64,000 bases of DNA. It comes from Argentina anserina (Eukaryota; Streptophyta; Magnoliopsida; Rosales; Rosaceae). The notes beneath the pieces are model-generated. The model searched no databases, was not told the DNA's origin, and was given only the letters and a program-made list of their open reading frames with translations. The DNA is taken from NCBI RefSeq assembly GCF_933775445.1, contig NC_065877.1:15314001-15378000 (forward strand), in the 5' to 3' direction. Position 1 is the stretch's first letter; every line of letters starts with the position of its first letter. Positions 36,423 through 47,770 of the stretch are shown here, piece by piece. Position numbers and translations under genes: made by a program.

Positions 36423-36939
36423 TGATCGGTTCGATTACTCTGAGTAATGATTCGGTCATATCTCCCTGTATGAATAAGATATTTATTTGATTTCAAATCC
36501 TACAGAAACTAGACTCAAAATCCTTTTTATCCATATAAGGTACGTCTTCTAACTCGATCGGAGCTATCCAGGGGAGCCCGTCGAAGTTAGACTACGAATC
36601 TTGACAGCAATTTGATTCTTGCATGGATTGGGCTTTTAAGTGTATTTTCTTCTCTTTCCTTGTGGAACTAGGATTGCTTTCATTCTCCAACATGGATTTG
36701 TATTTCCTAATAAGAATAAGTATGTTAGAAACAAAGAAATACGCAAAGATGAATCATACTCGAACAAGGAAACATATCTCAACAAGGATTTTTAATACTT
36801 AGCACGATTTCATCATCAATTCACTTATAATTGATATAAGCTCTACCTAGACAATTTTTCATACAAAAGAAACTAAAACATACTAAATAAGAGGTAACAA
36901 AGAGTAAGAATATGGTATAAACGCATTAAGAACGTCACA
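36423..36939 (-). repeat. Inverted right LTR with internal deletion
   Basis: Begins tgatcggttcgattactc (the LTR 3' end) and jumps at gagtaatg to the LTR 5' third, lacking about 1.6 kb present in the left copy; ends CGTCACA, the reverse complement of the LTR start. Similarity to the left copy is high but imperfect. Confidence 0.75.
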
Positions 36940-36986
36940 CTTTGTGCTCATATCACCGGATGCTCTTTCATTAGCACAATAAGAGC

Positions 36987-38880
36987 TCTGCTACAACTCA
37001 AAAATTCATAAAATACCGATTAGATCCCACCGCCCAGCTAAACCACTGAGCAACCTCCGCAAGCAGATCCTAATCGGGTTTTGGGTAAATACCCTAGGGA
37101 GTCATAGTCCCTCTTCAATAAATTCCTCGGGCCTAACCAAATAAAAACACTGAACATCAATGCTTTCCAGGAGTAATGTACTCTCTTAAAGCGAACTGAT
37201 CATAGCTCAGAACCCTATCCAAGCATTGAAAGGAAAATCTACCCAGAAAATTGGATTTACTCAAGACAAACATTGCGAAACTTGAGGACAATAAGTATAC
37301 GCATAAACTTGGAGTTTCGAGGCCATATATAGATCAGCAAGTTTATGAAAATGTTTCTAGCAAGAGATACCAATATAGATATATACACAACACTTGTAAA
37401 ACTACAAGAATAGTGAAGCAGAGAATGTCATTTTTATTTATTGTAACTCGACAAATGAAAAGGATGGTTGGCCTACAATTTAATCTAACTTGGATAAAGT
37501 AGTACAATAAAGGAAAACTGGGCACCAAGTTAATCCATATAAAGCCTTGGAGAGAAAACAAAGAGTTCTCTAATAGTAGCTTCAGGACCTTGAACTCATA
37601 ACAACATAAAAGGTAAGTGTTTTTTTTAGTCTTTAAAAGCAAGAGTGAAATAGATAAATGATGAATTGTAACAAGGCTTTGTCTTAAAAACTGAAATCGG
37701 TGAAAAAGATTGGATTACTGAATATTAATTACCATTACAAATATAAATACATAAAGGGACTAAGTTTGATTAAATAAAGAATAGTCTCAAGGAAGCTCTA
37801 AGCTTACTAAAGCAATTGAATAAGTTAGCTACTCTATTAGTCAAAACTGAGATGAATGAAAGCCTTTAAGTTGCAAACAAATTAATAAGAACGGAAGAAG
37901 AAAAGATAGACCTGTTGTACAATAAGATCAGATGCATTGGTGCCTAATGGTAACTGAACTAATAATATTGATTGTCTTGCCGGAAAAAAAATCCAAACTC
38001 ACATAGAACAAATTTAATCAAGCATACTTTGAATCATACCCAGTTCCAGCAAATCCATTTAATGACTAACAATATATGATTACGTTTTCCGAGCAGAGAA
38101 ACATCACAACCAATCACACCACATTACACATTAAATTAGAATCAAGGTTAAGAAGGTTTGTTTTCCCTACCTCGAGAACCGAAATCTCCAACATAAATCA
38201 AGTAACACCAAAACCCAATCCAGTCGAGCACCCAATCTCCTCAAAGCTCCCAATCTCCTCAAGCATCTAAATCTATTCAAGCAACCCAACCACCAAATCC
38301 AAATAGAGCCAAACCCACAACTCTAAGATGAGCAAAACAAAACGAATTGATTCGAGATGATGAGAGATGTGGACTTGCTGAAAGTAGTTGTCATAAAACA
38401 AGGAATTAGAATTCTTGGGCAGCGGCTTTAGTGAAAAATTCCTCGACGTTGGGAAAGCACTGATTTGGGTGTGAAAGAAAACTGAGTTCTCAAGTACAAG
38501 CTAGGAGAAAAATTCAATGGGAGAAGAGAAAAAAAGAGACCATAAATTGGTGGCTAGATGCTTTTATAAAAGCTTGAGCTATGTATAATTAAAGTAGCAT
38601 TAATAAACAACCAGCAAAGAAACTAAAAATAAAGAAAATAATTCTAATCTAAAACTATATATAAAGTAATTCAAAGTACGACCCGTAACTAAAGACACAA
38701 GGTGGTATAATACACTCAAAACGCCGCCTCCTCTTGCTCTGGGATGATGTGTGAACAATGCTCTCTGCTCTGAAGTTCAATTCAAAAGCTGAGTATGTGT
38801 GAACAATAGCCTATCATTAGGCCTCAATTTCCATTGGGACGGCCCTGATTCCGGCAATCCATCTGACTCTCAATCTCCTC
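36987..38880. other. Unassigned repeat-like region
   Basis: The left part (to about 37250) looks LTR-derived (ccaccgcccagctaaaccac, gaacatcaatgctttccagg); beyond that AT-rich sequence with no gene or element ends that I can support. Confidence 0.4.
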
Positions 38881-38907
38881 AGGTTCGTATCAATCTCCAT
38901 TTCCCTT

Positions 38908-38961
38908 AGTTTCGAAGGCTACGAGCGCCAGTACAGCAAGCTCTCTGCCAATCTCACCAAG
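38908..38961 (+). pseudogene. VTI1-type v-SNARE N-terminal fragment
   Basis: Encodes FEGYERQYSKLSANLTK, the first helix of the N-terminal domain of VTI11/VTI12-type SNAREs (Golgi-to-vacuole trafficking), directly after a tag acceptor-like site. Similarity stops at 38961. With no ATG, no downstream SNARE motif and no membrane anchor, it is a captured fragment, not a gene. The fragment is short, so confidence is moderate. Confidence 0.55.
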
Positions 38962-39176
38962 ATAGCTGGTGGGCTTCATGGAGAATTGTTATTGATTAAA
39001 GCAAATCCAGAGGAATGAGGTACTAAATTACTGAAGTAATAAAGCTTTCCTCGCTCAGTCGCAGTCGCTGCCAGGTCCCGACCTCTCACTCCTCTCTGCT
39101 CTCTTAATCAGAGTATCTCGCTCCTGTGATTCACTATTCCAGCTAAGATTCTCAGGATAGAGAGAGTATCACATAC

Positions 39177-39278
39177 TCCGTCGCTTGGAACTGCGTCGGC
39201 ACCAAGCTCGCATCGGGCTCCGTCGATCAAACCGCTCGGATTTGGCACATTGAGCCCCACAGACACAGTAAGGCGAAA
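39177..39278 (+). pseudogene. THO complex subunit 3 (TEX1) exon fragment
   Basis: Encodes SVAWNCVGTKLASGSVDQTA followed by RIWHIEPHRHSKAK, the first WD40 repeat of plant THO3/TEX1, a subunit of the mRNA-export THO complex. Coding similarity ends at a gt that looks like the original 5' splice site, so the fragment came from genomic DNA rather than mRNA. There is no ATG and no later WD40 repeat. It sits about 215 bp from the VTI1-like fragment and just upstream of a LINE. Confidence 0.65.
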
Positions 39279-39611
39279 GTTTCTCTTTGTGCTCTCAGTC
39301 TCGATTTTCTCTCTGGTTCTCCGACGGATCAGTAGCAAGGGATCGATTAGTTTCATTTCTACTGTTTAGTGTGGGACTATGAATCAGTAAAGAAGCTTCC
39401 TAGGTTTGATTGATAGCCTGTCTTCAGTTTGGTAGCTTCTGCAACCTTCAATTTGCTGAAGGAAAGCCTTCTACTATTTGGGAATTTGAAGGCTTCGGGT
39501 GCGGCTTGGTGAGCCTTGAGTCAACTGGAAGCCTCCTTGAATCGGTTTGATCACACAACTTCAAGTTGTTGTATTCTACTTATCTGTGTTTCTCAATAAG
39601 GCTACTGCAAA

Positions 39612-40681
39612 TTGGGTTTTTCCGCAGAGCTGGTGGCATCGTCTCTAATCTTCACTTTCTCCGCCCTTCCTGGTGGAAGTGGCGGAGGTATGGCCTCTAT
39701 TAGTTTGCAACAAAAACGTTCTAAGTGTGGTGGGGATATGGCTTCTTATATGGAGGCTCTGCGGGTGGAAGAGCTTGATTCATATGTAACCAATCCGCCT
39801 TCTCCCTCTATGGGCTCGAGCTATGCAAGCAAACTGAAAAACCCAGTCAATCGTTTCAGCAAGACCATGACTGAAGAGTTCGTTTTCTGTGAGGAAGATT
39901 GCTCATACACCCAAGGGGTTCATGGTCAAAGTGTTTCGTTTTCACCAAAAGTACACAACAAACTTAACTATGAATGGCATTGTGCAGTAGTGATCAAGCT
40001 GATGGGTAAGCCAAATTCTACAAACTCCTTTGATTTCATGCTTAGAGGTCTTAGATGTAAATGGCAAGTTAAGGGTGGATGGCAGCTAATTGATTTACCT
40101 AATGGTGTCTTTATTGTTAAGTTCAATTTGGAAGATGATATGAACTATGTCTTGTGCAATGGCCCTTGGATTTTAACTGGTCAGACTTTAACTATTAGGC
40201 AGTGGAAACCAAATTTTGATCCTATAAAGGAAGTGATTGGTAAGATGGCTCTGTGGGTAAGAATTTATAGTCTTCCTGTGAAATATTTCTAAAATTACAC
40301 AGTTAATAGGATTGGAAAAATCTTAAGGGATGTTGTTAGGGTTGACTGAATTACCATCAGCCAAGCTAGATGTCAGTTTGCAAGAGTTTGTGTTGAAATT
40401 TAACAAACCATTAAAACCTTTTGTGGAAGTAGAATCAATTGCCTACAATGTCATTTTATGAAGGTATCTCCCTAATCTACTTTGAGTGCGGTTGTTATGG
40501 GCATGCCAAGGATAAATGCCCCTCTGTGGTTCATATTCCTTGCCCTACAGATGCTGATGAGTCTAATTATGATGTCAATACTGCTAATGTAATGGATACA
40601 ATAGAGAAGAAAGGTTTAGTCCTTGGTTTGTCTAATCCTTGTGCTCAGAATTCAGTGATTAAAGAGGACATGAGTCCTTAG
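39612..40681 (+). pseudogene. LINE ORF1: DUF4283-type domain and defective CCHC knuckle
   Basis: The first frame carries the DUF4283 pattern: WHCAVVIKLMG, LRCKWQVKGGWQLIDLPNGV, DDMNYVLCNGPWILTGQ, VIGKMALWVRIYSLPVKYF. A frameshift/stop follows at 40292, then the knuckle near 40480 reads YFECGCYGHAKDKCP, in which the first zinc-binding Cys is Tyr. Known role: RNA-binding chaperone of plant L1 elements. Non-functional here. Confidence 0.75.
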
Positions 40682-41335
40682 ATGTTAATGAATTATAGAA
40701 ATAAAAAGAAAAGTAATGAGAGTGTCAATGGAAAGAAAAACTCCAATAAGGGCTCTAGGGTCTCTATGCTTCATGTTGAGACTGAGACCTCTGTAGACAA
40801 TGCTAATATATCTGATGTTCCCCCTATTGTGAAACTGTGGAATAATTTTCAGAACAAAGTGAAGCTTCATAATAAGACCTCCCCAACTAAGAATAAGGCA
40901 TGTTCTACCTCCAAGGATGCTGAAGGTAACCTTTTTTCTGCTAACTTATCTAAATGTATTTGTATTCTTATGGAAGATGTCTCTAATGTTGCTAGTGCTA
41001 GTGGTACTAAAATGGTGAAGTTTTATCAGAAGAAAAATAAAAAAATTTCAACTACTATTACTAAGCAACCAACTGCTATTAACAAGCTCTCATCGATAAT
41101 GTTGGTAATGTTTTTGGTAATGAGGTATCTGCTCTTTTTGGTCATTGCCCTCCTGAGAATGTTTTAACAAATGCTAGTGAGATTTCTAAAGTGCGGAGTT
41201 CTGATAATATTGTTGACCAGATTTTTGCTGAAAATAGCAAGTTGTCTAATGCTGCTGATCTTCTTTCCCACTCTGGGGAATATGTGATTGATTCCTAGTT
41301 GGGTTTTCCCTCCCTTCTCCATTTCATCATTTTTA

Positions 41336-42170
41336 ATGGATCATATTCTCTTCTATAATGCTCGAGGAGCTGGGGGTGAAAAGTTCAGGTTCTCTATCCA
41401 GGATCTTATGAAGATGAACAAGGTAGACTTGCTTATTGTTTGTGAACCTCGAATCCAGTTCTCTGATGCTAAGAAATGCTTACTCTCTCTTGGCTTTACT
41501 GACTTGCAAGCTATGGAAGCTAATGGATTTTCTGGTGGCATTTGGTTTTTGTGGAATAGAAACAAAACTAATGTTGATATTGTTGATTCTAATTTCAGTC
41601 TATTTCAGCTAAGATCTCTTGGAATGGCTCTCATACTTGGCTCTTGACGGGAATTTATGCTAGTCCCAGCAACACTTCTAGAAGTGGACTTTGGACTTCT
41701 CTTGATGATCTTATTAAGAAACACAATTTGCCTTGGATTTTGGTGGGTGATTTTAATGAACTTCTCTCGTTTTCTAATAAGATTGGTGGCTCTCAACATT
41801 ATAGATTTGGGGGTATGCAAGACTGAGTCGTTAGGAATGGCTTGATTGACATAGGCTACCAAGGAGCAGATTTCACTTGGACTAATAATTCTGTTAAAAA
41901 TAGATTAGATACTTTTGTTCTAGTGAATGGAGGCTCTATTTTCCTGATGCTTGTGTCATCCACCTTGTTAGAATGAAATCAGATCACTGCCCTATATTAA
42001 TCAAGCTGAAGCCTGATGCTAGGACTTCAAGAACTAATTCTCCTTTCAGGTTTCAAGTTATGTGGATGCAACATGAAAGTTATATTGATAAGGTGACTGA
42101 CACATGGAACAATTGTGGTGATGATCTCTTCCAAAAACACTCAAGGTTTGGCTTATTCTCTCAATATTTG
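41336..42170 (+). pseudogene. LINE ORF2 APE-type endonuclease
   Basis: The order of motifs fits apurinic-type endonuclease: YNARGAG near the start, DLLIVCEPRI, GFSGGIWFLWN, GIYASP, LVGDFNELL, and SDHCPILIKL near the end (catalytic Asp-His). Stops and frame changes near 41646 and 41826 separate the pieces. Confidence 0.75.
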
Positions 42171-42639
42171 GAATAAAGATGTCTTTGGTAATATTTTTAA
42201 GCAAAAAAGAAATTTTTTAAGTAGAATTTGTGGGATCCATAAGTGTTTGGGTAGAGGTAATAATACTTTTCTTCAAGTTCTTCAGAAGGAGTTAATTGCC
42301 AAGTATGAAAAAATTAGAGATGTTGAAGCTCTGTTTTGGAAGCAGAAATCAAGGGACGAATGGTTAAAAGATGGTGATAGAAATACTAATTTCTTTCACC
42401 TAACCACTGTGGTTCGGAGGAGAAGAAATAAGATTGATGCCTTGTTTGACTCATCTGGTACTTAGTCTAATGACCCAACTGTGATGAAGAAAACTGCTGT
42501 GAATTTCTTTTCTATTTGCGGCTAAATGCAGCTTGGATCTCAGGTTTCATATTCTTATTCTTTTTCCTGATACCCTTCCTGCATAGTCACTTTTAATTGG
42601 CAAAGATGTTTCTAGACAAGAAACTCATAGTGCCTTATT

Positions 42640-43480
42640 CTGAATTGATAAGATGAAATCTCCTGGAGCTGATGGGTTTCCTGCTTTATTCTACCAACAG
42701 CACCGGCCCATGTGTTCCTATGAGATTATTAAAGTTGTTACCACTGCTTTTCATTCGGATTCTATCCCTCTCGGTCTAAACCATACTCTTATCACTCTTG
42801 TCCCGAAAGTGCTAGCCCCTCAACGTATGCACATGTTTCGCCCTATCAACCTTTGTTGTACTGTTTACAAGATTATCTCTAAGATCATTGTTGACAAAAT
42901 TAGACCTATGTTGGAAAAATGGATTAGCCCTAATTAGGTTGGCTTTGTTTCAGAAAGGCATATCTCTAACAACATTATGATTGCTCAAGAAATTTTATTT
43001 AAATGCAGGAACTCTAAAGGTGCTAAAAGCTTCATGACTTGGAAAATTGATCTTGCGAAAGCTTATGACAAACTCAGCTGGAGTTTCATTAAGCATGTTC
43101 TTTATGAGGTCAAACTTCCGTGCAATATTATCAAGTTGATTATGAGTTGTATTACTTCTACTAGCTATCAAATTATCGTAAATGGTGAATTATCATAGCC
43201 TTTTAAAGGGGGCAGGGGAATTAGGCAGGGGGACCCTCTCTCCCCTTATCTATTTGTCCTTTGCATGGAAAAATTATCTCATCTTATTAGAACTGTGGTT
43301 GTTTCCAAACATTAGTTCCCAATTTAGTCCTCTACAAATGGGCTTTTTGTCTCCCACTTATTCTTTGCAGATGATTTAATTCTCTTTGCTAAGGCTAACA
43401 GTGTTCAAGCTAAATGGATGAAGCAATGTATGGACCTCTTTTGTGGCCTCTCGGGACAAACTGTTAGCTTTGGTATGGTC
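42640..43480 (+). pseudogene. LINE ORF2 reverse transcriptase
   Basis: KSPGADGFPALFYQ, FRPINLCCTVYKIISKII, then [43 protein letters not shown] and FADDLILFAKA (43364 on), which together are the RT core of plant L1 LINEs including the catalytic FADD box. In-frame stops occur near 42936, 43196 and 43270. The sequence ends shortly after the GQTVSFGMVP segment. Confidence 0.8.
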
Positions 43481-43490
43481 CCTAAACAAC

Positions 43491-44590
43491 AACAACATAA
43501 TCCTAAGGTATGGTCCCTAAACATGAATGATCGGTAAGTTCACAAAATATGACTAAGACAAGGACTAATAGCTGATGCATATTATGAGTTTGGTTTAGTA
43601 TCTCACCTAAACATATCAGTCCGAGGTACTCTTAGTATTTCATATAGAACTGTTACATTTACAAGTAGATTATCTTGGATAAATAGCAATCAACAAAATG
43701 TTGAGAAGATGCAGCTAATACTATTTTTTGTATGAACCCTGCTGAATGCCGATCAGTTTGCTTACCTATCTGTTCGAGTGTTCGGTTAACTGGTTTCCAT
43801 GTTGCCTATTTAAAAAAAACAGCAGATATCTGTATCTACACTTCTACATTATGTAGTAATTTGCATGTCCGAATGCAATTTCACAAGTTATGATCTGTAT
43901 GAACTATGAACTAAATTGCCACAAATTCCTAAAATTCCTGCTAATCTCCACATGCAAAGGACATATTACAATCCCCTCCTCAATCCTCATTATCAAATTT
44001 TATAATCTGTATGAACTATGAACTAAATTGCTTAAAAGTTAAAACTAAGAATCTAATTCAATTAAACTCATGACACAACTCCATTCAATCAAACCCAAAA
44101 CCCAATTCAATTAAACCCACAACTCAATTCAATTAAACCTAAAACTCATTTCATCTTACAACAAAATCAGAACCATATAAAATTCTTAGTTTAATCAAGA
44201 AGAAGAAGAAGAAGAAGAATGTACCCACGCCAAAACTTCAATCCAATCGACTGGGTAGCCTTGAAATTCAAGATATATGAACATGTGGGATAATGCAGAG
44301 AACAAGAAAAGAGAAGAGGCAATGTCGGCTTAGGTCTGAGAAGAGGTGCGAATGTGAGATTCAATATAATGACTTTTTTCTTCTTTAAAACGTAAATGAC
44401 GAAAGTAACCCCGCGTGTCCAATCTTATTACGTGCGTGTCCGACCTTGTCTAAATTATGATACCCGTATTTGGGCGTATTTATGTATATTGAGACGTGCC
44501 AGTGTCCGTGTTGTGCTTCTTAATCCCCAACTTTCACGGCCTCACTTGTTCCATGTGTTTACATTGACATCTAACTACTGCTACCTATGT
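43491..44590. other. Intergenic, with (AGA)n microsatellite
   Basis: No gene seen. An (aga)n tract of about 22 bp lies at 44198-44219, and aattcaattaaac-type short repeats at about 44060-44150. The end of this stretch (44399-44525) resembles the subterminal part of the hAT family at 8416. Confidence 0.5.
44399..44525. mobile_element. Degraded relative of the 8416 hAT-like element
   Basis: Repeated gcgtgtcc/cgtgtccg and cagtgtccgtgttgtgctt resemble the right subterminal part of the 8416-8992 element (cgtgtccgtgctactta). Only one end is recognisable, without a duplication. Confidence 0.4.
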
Positions 44591-44599
44591 CTCTATTTA

Positions 44600-45623
44600 G
44601 GCATAAATGCCGATTTGCATCTTAAACTTGGCTGAAATTTTCAATTTGCACCCCGAACTTGCATTTGAGTCGATTTACCTCCTAAACTTGGTAAAAATTG
44701 CCGATGTACACCCCGAACTTGTATTTGAGTCAATTTACCTCTTAAACTTGGTAAAAATTACCGATTTGCACCTCATCCATTAAATTTAACTGTTTCTATC
44801 CAATTTTGCGTCACATGTCATGCATTTAAGGAGTAGTATTGTCATTATATATTTTATATTTTTCTTAAAAACAAATAAAAATATTTTTTTAAATGAGGAT
44901 TATTTTGTTAATCAAATTATTTATTTACATCTTTTTTTCTACCTACTTAACCCTACTTTGAATTATATATTCAATATACTCACCCATTCAAATATAGTGT
45001 GTTGTGTATAAATATATTTTTATATGTACACATTGTTGGAGGATGAACAAAACGAGAATAATAACGACGTAATAGAACAGAACGTAACCGTTTATTGGTT
45101 GATAATGAGGCCAATATATAGGCATTACATAACCACAATCTCGTAGGATTCGGAGTCCTAATCTATTACAGAGATGCGAATCTATCTCTAACAGAAAACC
45201 TAATAAGGCTAAGACACACACAATGGTAGAATAGTAATTCTCTCAGAACACACATTTATTTTTAATTTTCATTGTATTTATTTATATTTTTTCTAATATC
45301 TTTTTAACATACCATATCACCTAAAATAATAAATATATAAATCAATAACATGTTTCGAAAAAACAAACATTATAGCAAGTGTTCCTGTTAAGTAATTTTA
45401 TTAATTTATTTCATTATTCAATATGAATACATATATAATGACAATACTACCCCTTAAATGCAGGACATGTGACGCAAAATTGGATAGAAACAGTTAAATT
45501 TAATGGATGGGGTGCAAATCGGCAATTTTTACCAAGTTTATGAGGTAAATTGACTCAAATGCAAGTTCGGGGTGCAAATTGACAATTTCAGCCAAGTTTG
45601 GGGTGCAAATTGGCATTTATGCC
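44600..45623. mobile_element. MULE-type MITE with 9-bp target duplication, carrying a solo LTR
   Basis: Long terminal inverted repeats (ggcataaatgccgatttgca... and ...ggtgcaaattggcatttatgcc), built of repeated aacttggtaaaaattgcc-type modules, bound 1,024 bp. The flanking 9-mer ctctattta is exact at 44591-44599 and 45624-45632; 9-bp duplications are the Mutator-like signature. The interior holds a copia solo LTR (45034-45250). Confidence 0.85.
45034..45250 (-). repeat. Copia solo LTR inside the MULE
   Basis: Starts TGTTGGAGGA, ends CTCAGAACA, flanked by the exact 5-mer cacat (45029-45033 and 45251-45255). 217 bp. It is closely related to the LTRs of the copia element at 46210-51163 (shared block aggctaagacacac and taatctattacagag). 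Orientation is inferred from that element. Confidence 0.85.
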
Positions 45624-46100
45624 CTCTATTTATAATTGTCTAACCATGAACCTATAAAACATTGGAAACTTATTCCCAATAGACATAGAAATCATTACCA
45701 AGTAGGAAACAACCAAAGTGTTCTTTCTTTGATATAAAAAAGATAATCAAAGGAGGTGTGTTGAACCTTCTATAGCTTTTGAATTGTCCAAAGGAGGTGA
45801 TCAACCATGTTGTGTATACGTACTCCACGATCTTGAGTCCATGCATGAATGAAGGCTTTCATCATACTCTTCCATTAAATTTACTCTTCCCCATCAAAAG
45901 GAGGACGAACTATGCTACACTTTAGTTGTACTAGTAAATATTATGCCAATGAGATTTGAATTTATAACTTTTGCGTTAAACTATTTGACCAGCCATGTTA
46001 TTGGTGCTCAATAAAATTGCTTGAGATTCAAATTTTTTTAGCAACGAATATTGTGTTCGAGGCGTCAAATACCTATTTGGGGTTTCCCTTAATTTGACGT
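45624..46100. other. Short intergenic spacer
   Basis: Between the MULE and the copia element; no gene or element end seen. Confidence 0.5.
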
Positions 46101-46209
46101 TGATGCATGATGAAATAGATGTATCTTTATTGAATGATATGGGGGCCTATATATAGGCATTATAAAACCACAAATCCAAGTTCTGAGTACTAACCTGTAT
46201 GGGCCACCA
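46101..46209 (-). repeat. Extra partial LTR next to the copia 3' LTR
   Basis: A second copy of the LTR's outer half (tgatgcatgatgaaatagat through gggcctatatataggcatta) lies immediately outside the LTR at 46210, ending at gggccacca. It is a tandem partial duplication or an older copy into which the element inserted. Confidence 0.7.
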
Positions 46210-46562
46210 TGATGCAAGATGAAATTACTGTATCTTTATTAAATGATATGGGGGCCTATATATAGGCATTACAAAACTACAATCCCGTAGAATTCAGAGT
46301 GCTAATTTATTATAGAGATGCTAATCTATCTCCTAGCAGGAAACTTATTAGGCTAAGACACACGCAATGGTAGAATAGTAATTCTCCCGAAACACTCCTA
46401 TTTGTGTCGCATGCCAAAGGTTGCATGATGCACAACGTTGCCTCGGTAAAAACCTTGTCAAGCAAAATAAAAACCTCTTGGGTAAAACAAAAGCTTGATC
46501 AAAGGGAAAAAAGTACAATGCACCAACTACTTAAAGATCTTAACATGTGATGTAGACTCCCC

Positions 46563-47078
46563 CTAAAGTCTACCAAACTCTAAAGTTGATAAACGAAGCA
46601 TGCCAATGCTCTTCACATGTTTCACAAAAAAGGATTTAGGCAAAGACTTAGTGAACAAATCCGCAATATTGGATTTTGAACTCACTTGATTGATTTGAAT
46701 ATTCAAGAACTTTTGTTGTTGAACGTTGTAGAAGAACTTGGGCGAAATATGCTTGGTGTTGTCTCCCTTGATGAAACCTAACTTTGTCTGCTCTGTGCAA
46801 GGTGCATTATCTTCATAAGAGCACGTAGGTTGATCAGTTGTAGAGACTAATCCACAAGAATCGCGAATATGACGAACGAGTGTTCGTAGCCAAACACATT
46901 CTTTAACTGCTTCATGGAAAGTGATGATCTCGACGTGATTCGAAGAAGTAGCAACAACAGTTTGCTTCATGGATCTCCAAGATATCGTTGTATTCCCAAT
47001 GGTAAACACATAACCGGTTTGAGAACGAGCCTTAAGAGGGTTAGAGAGGTACCATGCGTCGGCATAACCAACTAGCAA
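46563..47078 (-). pseudogene. Copia RNase H and C-terminus
   Basis: One frame of about 171 codons: GYADAWYLSNPLKARSQTGY, TISWRSMKQTVVATSSN, DNAPCTEQTKLGFIKGDNTK, NIADLFTKSLPKSFF. These are the RNase H and tail motifs of copia pol. It is the best preserved pol domain in the element. Confidence 0.8.
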
Positions 47079-47289
47079 GTTATTTGGAGTCTTTCATCGG
47101 GGGAAGAAGATGCACGGGACCGGTTGCTGCTCTCGGCACCGTGCACGGTCTCCATGCCGTGGCGGCTGGCGGCATCATTATGGTGTACGGTGGCAAGGCT
47201 GGGGTCGACGACGGCGGTAGTGTGGGGAGATACCGTGGCGGTGTTCCTCTGCAATAAGGGTAAAACATGATAAGATGAACATGATCAAT

Positions 47290-47698
47290 TTCTATTAGGA
47301 CTGTTTGGAATGAATCAAATGTGTTAAGTTTCTATGTGATTAGGTTACTGCTTAGAACCCTAATTGCATGATCCAACCTTAGTTGTTCATAAGTAAGTCT
47401 CGGCATGATTCTAAAAGGAGAGCTAGAACTTGTTTTCGGTTTCTTTATGTGAATTGTTTTGGTGATGTATTGTGTGTTGGTTGGTTGATCACATGTATAT
47501 ATTAGTTTAGGTTTTATTTTCTGTTTTTATCTTTGAATGCCGAACCTATATCAAAATCTTTAAACTCTTATGAGTTCGTTGTTAAATGTTTGTGATTCTA
47601 TGCCTTGGCTGGATCCCCGGTTTGTGAACGATACCCTCTTGCTTTATACTACTTACAATGTTTACATGGTTAAATATTGATGTCGTGTAATCGAGTTT
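47290..47698 (+). repeat. Fragment of the 34-kb gypsy LTR family within the copia element
   Basis: Matches the 3' part of the LTR at 34173-36297: ttggttggttgatcacatgt, tatattagtttagg, ggatccccggtttgtgaacg. It occupies the position of the missing copia RT and stops at gtgtaatcgag, short of the LTR end. GC-rich sequence at 47090-47260 lies beside it. Confidence 0.7.
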
Positions 47699-47770
47699 AT
47701 CAACCCACCACGTCAATTTCTGACGTTCATTGGGAATGATAACATTCCCATCTCCCCCTAACGACGGGAA

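Larger units (their letters stand above)
34173..36939. mobile_element. Head-to-head pair of Athila/TAT-type gypsy LTRs
   Basis: A full LTR (34173-36297, + strand) with its primer-binding site is followed by a second, inverted primer-binding site and an inverted, internally deleted LTR (36423-36939). The outer about 500 bp of each are imperfect reverse complements. The inverted similarity continues 10 bp beyond the LTR ends (gagcacaaag / ctttgtgctc), so this is not two independent insertions with simple duplications. The 9-mer aataagagc occurs at 34158-34166 and 36978-36986 and may be the true outer duplication. Confidence 0.7.
39612..43490 (+). mobile_element. Plant L1-type LINE, 3'-truncated and mutated
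   Basis: ORF1 (39612-40681) and ORF2 (endonuclease from about 41336, RT to about 43480) occur in order, each interrupted by stops. Similarity ends abruptly near 43490, before the RNase H/C-terminal part and any poly(A) tail, so the 3' end was lost to a deletion or rearrangement. The 39360-39611 stretch may be its 5' UTR. Confidence 0.8.
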
